Notes under the pieces: generated by a model | Database searches by the model: none | What the model saw: only the letters and a program-made list of their open reading frames with translations | What the model was told of the DNA's origin: nothing | Shown here: piece by piece, positions 54,541 to 64,000 of the stretch | Layout: each line of letters starts with the position of its first letter | How positions within the stretch are numbered: position 1 is the first letter of the stretch | Position numbers and translations under genes: made by a program | Assembly: GCF_910594005.1 (NCBI RefSeq) | Contig: NC_057820.1 | Coordinates: forward strand, 8,561,001-8,625,000 | DNA: 64,000 nt | Reading direction: 5' to 3' | DNA from: Cervus elaphus | Taxonomy: Eukaryota > Chordata > Mammalia > Artiodactyla > Cervidae

Positions 54541-56263
54541 AGCCTTTTCATGAAGACTCTGTTGAAATTAGAAGTGTTTATGGCCCGGGATATGTTATTC
54601 AGGGAAAATGGTTTCTTAATGAGGAAAAATACATATGTAGATACAGGGAATCTGTTAGATGGCCTTCAGACCCAACTGCCCTACTGAATTCCACTCTGGT
54701 AAATAATATCAGAGTTTCTTAGGAAACACATCGAGGTTATATTATGCTGGATCATGTTTGAGATAAAATATCATAGATTTTCTGTCATGATTTTAGATTA
54801 AATAAATGTTAAAAAATTCAGATTTTTGCTTCATTTTTTAAACTTTTACATATTGGTAGAACTGTACACTTTGAACTTTTAATTTATAGATTAAAAATTT
54901 GTGTGTTTAATTTAAAAATCATAATCTGCACTCAAATACAATTTTAGTTTTTCTTTTAGTGTTTCAGGGAAGGTTCAAATTGAAATGAACATCAGGAATA
55001 TTAATTTTTTTAAAGATAAATTTTATATTCAATCCATGTTTTATAACCACATGACATTTTAATTTGTCATTTTCTTATTTTCTATCTCTAAGCTGTTATG
55101 TTTTCCTACTATCTGATCCATCACCTCATTTCTCCCTTGACTAGCTAACATTCTCGGTTGGATAGATTGTAAACAGAAATTAACAGGGTTGCATAGGAGC
55201 TGCCCCCTTCCTGATTTATAGCTTCTTAGTTAGTGGAGGGGTGGTGGCTATCAGTAACTTGTATTGGGAGTAGGAATTATCACGCTCCAGTATAGAGTGA
55301 ATGGATGAATGATTTCTACTCTTAAAGATATTAAACAGATCCTTTCCCAAATAAAGACTAATAACTCAGATTTTTAAACAATCTTCATGACAGATGAGGG
55401 CATAGAGAAGAGTGCATCTACACTAATTAACAATGTTGAGTGTATATTCTTCTTAACAGTGATTGATTGTTCTTGGAGTACTATCTCTGCCCAGGAAGTG
55501 ATGTTTTACACTGTGAGGTTCAAAGGTTACATTTTAATGTACCCTGTAAGTTGTGTTCCCTGAACTCCATGGAAATGTATTAGTAAAACAAGTAAATTTT
55601 AAGTTGAAAATTTTGCTGATCTTCTCAATAAAATTATCACAAGGCTTTTAGAGACTATTCTTTATTCTTAGTAATAGAGGAGCATAAGAGAAGGTTATAA
55701 GTCCAGTTCTAAACTTCATGGGAATTTACATGAAAATAGTTGACTATACTGTGACTCTTTTGAGTCTTCAGAAATGTTCTTATTTTATCTGGAGAATGGA
55801 AATGTGAAACTATAAAGTAAGTAACATTTACTTTGATTCCTGTTTTGAAGGATTAATATTAACTTCTATAAAAATTGTCATCTATAATAGTATAACAAAG
55901 TGAACAAATGAGTCATTATTACAAATTTGTATAAGAGTTTACAATTTATAAAGCATAAACAAAAGCTCTTTTGAGGATTTGAAAAGTTCATTCTGTTTAT
56001 ACAATCTAAATTAAAAGTCTGCTCTTTATCCATTAATACTTTGGTTCTTTTTGTTCCAGTAATAGTAACCCCAAGGTATCAGATCCAAGTGTCTTTTTCA
56101 GATGGATCTAACATTTCTGTTTCTGTGGCTTTATATGTATATTGCCTTTTCCTCTGTTTACATGTAAATTTGTTAAATAGAGCTATGATTATGTACTTAC
56201 TGGAGGAGGATGATAGTGTCTTATTCTGACACTGGTAGCATCAGTATTCTGTGTATTGAGAGT
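54541..56263 (+). other. RAB28: Intron 4 stretch, nothing recognised
   Basis: AT-rich. No repeat or exon that I can support. Confidence 0.5.
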
Positions 56264-56635
56264 TTTTTTTTTTTTTTCCATTTGTTTTTATTAGTTGGAG
56301 GCTAATTACTTTACAATGTTGTAGTGGTTTTTGCCATACATTGACATGAATCAGCCATGGATTTACATGTGTTCCCCATCCTGGTCCCCCCTCCCACCTC
56401 CCTCCCCTTCCCATCCCTCTGGGTCTTCCCAGTGCACCAGCCCTGAGCACTTGTCTCATGCATCCAACCTGGGCTGGTGATCTGTTTCACCCTTGACAGT
56501 ATACTTGTTTCAATGCTGTTCTCTCAGAACATCCCACCCTTGCCTTCTCCCACAGAGTCTAAAAGTCTGTTCTGTACATCTGTGTCTCTTTTTCTGTTTT
56601 GCACATAGGGTTATCATTACATCTTTTTAAAGAGT
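56264..56635 (-). mobile_element. Ruminant LINE-1 3' end
   Basis: Reverse: T-run, 'attagttggaggctaattac', 'gttccccatcctggtccccc', 'ctgtgtctctttttctgttt'. Low divergence indicates a young 5'-truncated insertion. Confidence 0.9.
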
Positions 56636-56977
56636 GAGAGTATTTTAATATAAACACTTACAGCTTTCCTTTATGTGATACTTCACACTACTACTGTACT
56701 TTTAAGAACATTTTGATAATATTTCAAGTTTAATTGATAGAGTAGTTTCCTCAAATAAATGCATAAGCTTGAATTCAGACTGGTATTGTGACTGATATAT
56801 TGGGGGGCAGAAAATGTCATATGAGTGCTTTTTCATAATACTCACAAGAAACATTTTTCACTTGACAGTTGTTACAGTTATTATGTCATTTCATACTTAC
56901 TTTTTTTTTTTAGATGGCCTGCTTTAAACCATTTTGGCAGTATGATGGTTTACTTGGGAAGTTTAAGGACTTTGTGG

Positions 56978-57047
56978 TTTTGTTTTTTTCTTTTTTTTTA
57001 ATTGGAGGATAATTGCTTTACAGTATTGTGTTGGCCTCTGCCTTATG
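56978..57047 (-). mobile_element. Very short LINE-1 3' end
   Basis: 'aattggaggataattgcttt' followed by 'acagtattgtgttggcctct' after a T-run; extreme 5' truncation. Confidence 0.75.
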
Positions 57048-57779
57048 TGGTTTTGTATTGTTTGGGAGAAGCTGTGTAAGGATTTTGGGCATAGCCATCT
57101 GTTTATATAATTTCTGTCTATCTTTCATTGTCATTATATAGAAAGTTTGTTAAATGGTGAAGAAAGCATAATCCATCTTTTGTTTCTTTTATGATGAATC
57201 TTTGAATTTAATTTTTAGAAGAAAATTTAATTACTAAAATTAAATTAAGTATTAAATAAAAGAATGCAGCTATAAAAACAGATTTTTTTTGTAAAAAGGA
57301 GATTTGAGATTTTCATCAATGTAATTTAGGCCCCCTTAATAATTTGCTTTACATTTGCAGTGATTATGTAATAAACCCAATGTACATTAAAAGAATACAG
57401 AGTGGGGATCAGAAAACTTTGTTCTGCTGCTATCACTGTCTTCTAACTTCATTCCCTTGGCAATTTATTCACTTATGATGATCCTCATGTACTAGATGAG
57501 GGGATTGTACCAGACAATCATAAGCACCTTCTATTCCTAAAATATGATGACCCTAACTGTATTTAGATGATACGTCTGATTAATTGAACATATTTGTTGC
57601 CATACAATTTTAAGAGAGTTTAACTTTACATGTAATTGAAATCCTGTCTTATCCTTGGAGAGATGATTTTTTAGGCTCATTTTATCATTCAATTATTAAG
57701 TATCCATTTTCCATATACATGAATAGATACATATACCTAAAACAACAGTAACGATAAATCTTAGTGTTGAATTCTTAGC

Positions 57780-57890
57780 TGTCTCTTTTGTTCCATTGAT
57801 CTATGTGTCTGTTTTTGTGCTAGTACCATGCTGTTTTGATTACTATAGCTTTGTAGTATAATCTGAAGCCAGGGAGCTTGATTTAAAGAA
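57780..57890 (-). mobile_element. LINE-1 ORF2 fragment, antisense
   Basis: 'ttccattgatctatgtgtct', 'accatgctgttttgattact', 'gaagccagggagcttgatt'. Confidence 0.75.
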
Positions 57891-58054
57891 GCATTTCTTT
57901 TTAACTGAAATTTGTTCTTGAGTTTAGAATTTAGTTAGTTTTCATTTTCTGTAACATTTTCTAAAATTTCATATGAATGTCTAGTTTCTGCAGTAAGTAA
58001 AGCAATTCAGCAGTTATTTTCTTTGTCTGCTTTCTTATATCTTTTCTTATTCAT

Positions 58055-59770
58055 TTATTTCATTCATTCAGCAAATTGTCATTGAGCCTATACCTGTCTA
58101 GGTGTTCCAGTAGAGGAAGATAGGCAATAAATAAATAAGTAAAATACATAATATATTAAATGGCATTGTGTTGTGTAGATACATAGAGCAGGAAAGGAGA
58201 AAAGGGAATTCTTAGAAGAGAGTGTTAAGATTTTGAATATGGTAGTCAGGGAAAGTCTGAGAAGATGACATTTGAGCAGAGGCATAGCAGAGATGAGAGA
58301 GAGTGCCACATAGATCCCTGGCAGAAGAGTTATCCAGGTAAAGGGAAAGAGTAGGTGCAAAGGCCTCCCTGAAGTATTTGGTTGTTGCTTTTTCTCTTAG
58401 AAACTGTGAGGAGGCATGCATGTGTGTACATGGGGGAGAGAAGGAGAAGGAGACAGGGAGGCGGGGAGAGTTTGGTAGCTGTGTGTGTAGCTGTGTATGA
58501 GGAACGGTAACTGAAAGACTAGCATAGGATTGAAGTGCGCTAATAGAGAAGGGGTGGACAGATCAGGAAAGACTTTTGGCCGTTGTAAGGACTCTGACTG
58601 TTATTTGCATGAGATGAAAAGCCACTGAGGGGTTTGAGGCGATTGAAGTGATTCAACTTGAAAGGATCACTACAATTCCTGTTTTGAGAATATACCATAG
58701 TGGGTGAAAGTGGAAGCAAGGTAAATAGAAACTTTTTGACAATCCAGGTGAGGAGGAGTGATAATGGTGAAGTCCCAGGTGGCCCTAGTGGTAAAGAAGC
58801 CACTTGCCAATGCAGGAGACCTCAAGGGCACAGGTTTAGTCTCTGGGTCAAGAAGATCCCCTGGAGGAGGGCATGGCAACCTACTTCATCATTCTTGCCT
58901 GGAGAATCGCATGGACAGAAGAGCCTGACAGGCTACAGTCCATAGGGTCACAAAGAGTTGGACATGACTAAAGTGACTTTAGCATCCATGAGAAGTGGTT
59001 GACTTCTGGATAGATTTGGAAGATATTGATGGATATTTTCGTAGATTGGTTATGGAGTAGAGGGGAGAAGAAGCCATATAATGCCAAAATTTTTGGTCTT
59101 AGCATCTGGAAGGTTAAAGTTCAGTTTACTGAGATGAGGAAGAGTGTTGGATGAGCATATTTGGAGAAGATTGGTTTTGGACATGTTAGGTTTGATGTAC
59201 TTATTAAGCCTCTTTGTAGAGATGTTTAGGAGTTAGATATATGAGTCTATCATTCAGTAACAGATGAAGACTAGAGATAAAAGTCTGGGAGTCAGCACCA
59301 TATTGATGATATTTAAGTCTGTGAGACTGGATGAACTTTACATAGAATGAGTATAAAAAGAAAAGAGGTCAAAAGATTAGTTCTTGAGGTAAGTCATGTT
59401 TTGAAGTTGGGAAAGTGAAGAGAGATTAGCAAGGGAATTAAAGTGTGGCCATTAAAGGTAGGAGGAAGATCAGGAGAGTGAAGTGTCCTGGGAGCCAAAT
59501 GTACAGGATTTTTAAGGAGAGAGGAGTGATGAGCAGAGCAGGTCTGAGGATGGCTGGATTAAGCATTGCAGAGGCAGCTGGTGCTGACCTCGGCAAGCAG
59601 GTTCACTGGAGTTGTGGGACTGAAAGCTGAGTGGAATGAGTTCCAGAGAGAAGGGAAGGAAATGAATTGTAGACAGTGAATGGAGGCAACCTGTATATGT
59701 AACGCCCCTGAGCGAGGGAGTCGGTGAATGGGGTAGCAGTGGGAGGGAATGTGAGTGAAGACTCACATTA
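58055..59770 (+). mobile_element. Long ancient mammalian repeat, family not named
   Basis: Purine-rich text that I recall from a widespread old mammalian repeat: 'ataaataaataagtaaaata', 'gatgacatttgagcagaggc', 'gtgcaaaggcctccctgaag', 'ggttttggacatgttaggtt', 'gggagtcagcaccatattga', 'cctgggagccaaatgtacag'. About 1.5 kb, interrupted by the Bov-tA at 58769. No coding frame is maintained. Confidence 0.55.
58769..58988 (+). mobile_element. Bov-tA SINE
   Basis: 'gtcccaggtggccctagtgg', 'cttgccaatgcaggagacct', 'gacatgactaaagtgacttt'. Inserted in the ancient repeat. Confidence 0.9.
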
Positions 59771-60204
59771 AAGGAGGGAAGGTAGTACAGTATGCTTTAT
59801 GCTCGTTGGAAAAGAGAGAGACAGACGTGGAGGGAGGGAGCTGTGTAAACACCTGATGATATAAAATGAATGTTTAAATTTTTTAAAAAACGCCTTCTGA
59901 TTTTAGATATAGTTTTAAATGTCATCTCCTTACTCTTCAGTTTGTTGTATTGATTCTCATTAAGTGAAAAAGTAGAACATGAAGGGTGTGTGTGAGAACT
60001 TTCCCAGTTCTCTTTATAGAGGGTTGAGGGAAATAGAAAAGGACTAGGTAGAACAGAATACTGGATAGTTTCTCCCTTGATTTTAATACTTATTAGTGGT
60101 TTTTTGCTTTTTAAACTGTGCCATTTTTCTGAAAAAGTATCACCTTCTTTTAGAGCAAAGTTTGTTTAGTTTTTCCCTTTGGAATCATGCAGGTGTTGTG
60201 TGAC
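59771..60204 (+). other. RAB28: Intron 4 stretch, nothing recognised
   Basis: No feature seen. Confidence 0.45.
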
Positions 60205-60325
60205 TAAAGCTCCATGAAGGCACAGACTGTCTTGTTCACTGCCGTCTCTCTAGGATCCAGTTCAATCCCTGGCCACAGGAAGTGCTCAATAAATACTAAT
60301 ACTTGTTATGAATGACTGCAAAATT
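60205..60325 (+). mobile_element. L2 LINE 3' end
   Basis: 'gcacagactgtcttgttcac', 'ggaagtgctcaataaatact'. Confidence 0.75.
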
Positions 60326-60699
60326 ATTAATTCTCAACCTCAATAAGGGATGGAATTATGGAACTTTTGAGATGATAAAGAGAAAAAATAATACTTTTTT
60401 TTTTCCCCTAGCTTTTGTAAAACTATGAGGCTAGGTTTTTCATTTGGAAGAGGCATTTAATAACAGCTTGACTTGGTGCTTATGACTTACTGTTACATAA
60501 GATCATGTAAAAATTCTTTTATATTACACACATAGTTCTTTTGAAAACTAAACTCTAAGCCCTAATTGCTTAATTTTCATTCAAAATTTTAATTTTAAAA
60601 GATAAGAAGTTGTATTTATTTCCCCTTATTGATATTTATTTTGTAGTGTGTTGTAGCACTTTAATATCTTTATTATAAAGGCCGAAGGAGTAGTGGTCA

Positions 60700-60925
60700 A
60701 GGACAAAGACTTTTAAGTAAGATCATTTAGGTCAGATATGGGCTTACTTATTTAAACCTGTGACCATGGGAAGGTATTCACCCTCTTCTACCTCAGTTTT
60801 GTCATCTGTAAAACAGAAGTGACAATACCACCTACCTTCTAAGGAGGTTGTTAAAAGAATTAAATACAAACAAAACTCCTGGAATCATGCCTGGTGTTTA
60901 AAAGGTGCTATATGTGTTAGTTGTT
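60700..60925 (-). mobile_element. MIR SINE
   Basis: 'cagttttgtcatctgtaaaa', 'ggttgttaaaagaattaaat', 'catgcctggtgtttaaaagg'. Nearly full-length reversed MIR. Confidence 0.85.
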
Positions 60926-62337
60926 GTCATTCTATTTCCCACTGCCTCTCAGAATCCTGTCTTTTAGTTATGGGTAATGGGAAGAGATATTGCTCAATCC
61001 ATGTAGCTTTTTAACTTAAGGATTTAAAAATCAAAAACATCAAAAGTTTTGTGAAATGTCTTTGAGTGTATTTCAAATAATTATTAAAGTTTTGGTTATA
61101 ATTATTGTTTGGAAGCCACCCTTCACTTGTAGTTTAGAAGTACATTTTTTCTGCAAAAATATTTAAATTCAGGATAGAGGTATTATAATTTTGATATTCA
61201 ATCTGAATGGTGAAAGCTGGTGTACAGTTGCCATGATTTTTTATCTCAAGTTTATTTTGCCTTGTAGACATGAGTCTAATAAAAAAAGATGCTACATAAA
61301 CCATCGTTTGAGTTTGAATGTTCTTCTGTTTTTGGTTGAGGTATAAATGTTATTTCTGGCTGTGTCCTTCATACTTAGCTCTTCTTACAACAAATGGAAA
61401 GGCCTTAATTGTGCCTAAGGGAATAGTTAATCCACAGTGGACATATGGTGGACAAAAGCCGAGTCTAGTAAATGAAATAAAATTATAAATGGTAAACATT
61501 TGAATGCTTACAAAGTCTGGCAGCTATAAAAGATAGTGTATTGTTTGAGATTAGCAAATTTTGTGTGCAGCATAATAATTCTTTTCTTGGAGTGTTTGTG
61601 TTATGTAGGTGTATGTAAATTCAGTTGAAAAACATACTCTTAATTTACGTATAAAGCATATTTGTCTCCTTTTAGCTTTGTGACTTTGACGTCAGCAATA
61701 AAGGCTGATGATCTCACAATTTTGGAAAGTTACTGCTCTTTTGATTGGGGGCAGTTAATTAGCATTAACCCAGAACAACTCTTGGACTTCATGGATCTGA
61801 GTATTATATGGGGTTGCACTGCTCCAGCAAAAGGTTAAGTATTAATGGAAAATGGTCACAGCCCTTTTACTTAAAGAAAACATGTTACTTGTAAGTTTTC
61901 TTTTGATTTTACTTTTACAGTTGCATTGAATGTCTTCATTCATTTAGCCATCCATAAAGCAAATATTGTTGCACATGAGGTGGATAATAAGTCTTTTTAG
62001 GACTACTTGTGTGGCATGTCACAGATCATTAACTGCAAGTAACCACCTGACTTGAGGGAAGCCTGGAAGCATCATTATAGTGAAATAAGCTTTTATTTAG
62101 GTATCACTGCAGTACACTGATTTATTGAAATGTCACCAATTGCTACTGTGAAAATACCATTATCATTATCATTCAGGGAATGGTTAAGATTAGCTACTGT
62201 ATACTGTAAAAGATGTATTTTGCTAACAATGGAAAAAATAAGAATAAATATTGTGGTCTGTATGTCTCTAATAGTTTTTTTTTTTTTCTAATAGTTATTT
62301 TAAGTGATTAATTAGGCAGTTAATTAGGCTAAATTAG
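60926..62337 (+). other. RAB28: Intron 4 stretch, nothing recognised
   Basis: AT-rich. A T-run at 62275-62288 is flanked on both sides by 'ctaatagtt'. Confidence 0.5.
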
Positions 62338-62580
62338 GTAATTCTTGTGGGGCTTCCTTGGTGGCTCAGTTTTAAAGAATCTACCTGCCAATGCAGAAAA
62401 TGAGGGTTTGATCCCTGGGTCAGGAAGATCCCCTGGAGAAGGAAATGGCAGCCCATTCTAGTATTCTTGTCTGGGAAATCCCATGGATAGAGGAACCTAG
62501 AGGACTGCAGTCCATGGGGTCAGAAAAGAATTGGACATGACTTAGCAACTAAACAACAACAACAACAAAGTAATTCTTGT
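62338..62580 (+). mobile_element. Bov-tA SINE with target-site duplication
   Basis: 'ggggcttccttggtggctca' to an (AAC)n tail. The 11-bp 'gtaattcttgt' is exact at 62338-62348 and 62570-62580. Confidence 0.93.
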
Positions 62581-63021
62581 ACGATGCTTTAAAATCTGTG
62601 TGATTCTATATATGTGTTAAAGACATGTTCTGAGTTCTTTCTAATTTGGAATACCTTAAAATTAAGCAGCATAGAAAGATAATAGCAAACTTAATGTAAC
62701 ATTTAGTATAGTCAGTCCATAAAGTAACAAGTTCTTTTTGTGAGCACATGGCTGCTTCCTGGGCACATATATCATGATTCCAGCCTTCAGGAGACTTGTC
62801 TTGTTGGTGGAAGTAAGGTTAACATAATGGGCAAAAAGTACAAAAGAAAAACAAGGTATTACTTAGCTCTGCTTTATCAGTGGGAGGGAAAGAATTAAGA
62901 GGAATGTGGAATTCAAACTGAATCTTTGCAAAACTATTAGGTTTGGATACATCTTGTTATGGGTAAGTCTTGAGCCAATTCAAGGGTATCTCTCCATTTG
63001 GAATTTAATGTTGGCTTAAAA

Positions 63022-63930
63022 TTTTTTTTTTAATTTATTTATTTTTATTGAAATATAGGTGATTTACAATGTGTTATTTTCGGGTGTATAGCAGAGTGAA
63101 TCAGTTATACATACATATGTATGTACATACACAGTTTTTAAAGATTCTTTCCCCATATAGGTCATGGCAGAGTATTGAGTAGAGTTCCCTGGGCTATACA
63201 GTGGGTTCTTATTAGTTACCTGTTTTATATGTAGTAGTGTGTATATGTCAGTCCTAGTCTCCCAAGTTATCCCTAGCCCCCCTTTCTCTCCTGGTGACCA
63301 TAGCTTTGTTTTCTACATCTGTGACTCTATTTTCTGTTTTATAAATAAGTTCCTTTTTTTTTTTTTTTTTAAGATTCCACATATAAGCAGTATCATAAGA
63401 TATTTGTCTTTGTTTCACTTAATTCACTCAGTATGTCAGTCTCCAGGTCCATTTGTGTTGCTGCAAATGGCATTATTTCCCTCTTTTTTATTGCTGAGTA
63501 ATACTCCGTTTTTTGTACTACTGTATGTACTACATCTTTATCCACTCCTCTGTTGATGGACATTTAGGTTGCTTCATGTCTTAGCTGTTGTAAATAATGG
63601 TGCAGTGAACATTGTGGTGTGTGTATCTTTTTTGAATTAATGTTTTCTCTGGATATATGCCCAGTAGTGGAATCGCTGGATCATATGATAGTTCTGTTTT
63701 CAGTTTTTACTGTTCTCCATAGTGGCTGTACCAATTTACATTCCCACTCACAGTTTAGGAGGGTTCCCTTTCTCCACACCCTCTCTAGCATTTGTTTGTA
63801 GATTTTTTGATAATGGCTATTCTGACCAGTGTGAGGTGGTACCTCATTGTAGTTTTGATTTACGTTTCTTTAATAATTAGTGATGTTGAGCATCTTGTGA
63901 TTTTTGGCCATCTGTATGTCTTTTTTGGAG
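63022..63930 (-). mobile_element. LINE-1 3' portion, antisense
   Basis: Reverse 3' UTR ('cagagtattgagtagagttc', 'ctgggctatacagtgggttc') and then the end of ORF2 ('tttatccactcctctgttga', 'gttgagcatcttgtgatttt'). It stops at 'gtcttttttggaga' at about 63930, where the text flips to sense L1. Confidence 0.85.
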
Positions 63931-64000
63931 ACCTCCTGGACTAATGGAAATAAAAACAAAAATAAACAAGGCCTATTTAAACTTAAAAACTTTTGCATGG
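63931..64000 (+). mobile_element. LINE-1 ORF2 segment in sense orientation (inverted part)
   Basis: 'tggaaataaaaacaaaaata' followed by 'ttaaacttaaaaacttttgc' is sense ORF2 from a position a few hundred bases upstream of the antisense part. It runs off the window edge. Confidence 0.75.

Overview
This is mammalian nuclear DNA from a ruminant. It is saturated with repeats confined to or typical of ruminants: BovB (RTE-type LINE) fragments, Bov-tA and BOV-A2 SINEs, CHR-type tRNA-derived SINEs of cetartiodactyls, and young ruminant LINE-1 3' ends. Beneath these lie older mammalian fossils (MIR, L2, L3/CR1-like, MaLR LTRs, hAT and Tc1-like DNA transposons). A bovid such as cattle, buffalo, sheep or goat fits best; the species cannot be fixed from this sequence alone.

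The only functional protein-coding gene I can support is RAB28, a small GTPase, on the + strand. Its CpG-island promoter lies at about 26200-27350. The start codon is at 27105, and coding exons 1-4 are at 27105-27179, 31727-31823, 36879-36967 and 50101-50230. Together they encode about 130 residues, with the P-loop split across introns, switch I, the RAB28-type WDIGGQ switch II and the first half of the NKxD motif. All splice junctions are GT/AG and the phases fit. The remaining exons lie beyond the window, which ends inside intron 4.

Region 1-26200 is intergenic and almost wholly repeat-derived, with many nested insertions: SINEs in LTRs, BovB in SINEs, L1 in L1. Region 26200-27350 is the promoter and first exon. 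Region 27350-64000 is RAB28 intronic sequence. Introns 1 and 2 and the first part of intron 3 are AT-rich and repeat-poor; the second part of intron 3 and intron 4 carry L1, BovB, Bov-tA, L2 and other repeats.

I found no new multigene system. The less obvious signals are a decayed Tc1-type transposase at about 12650-13010, two protein-like antisense frames in RAB28 introns 1 and 2, a 150-bp internal duplication inside an old L1 in intron 3, an L1 inversion at the right edge, a duplicated promoter element with a short upstream ORF, and inverted SINE/BovB pairs that could fold in the RAB28 pre-mRNA.
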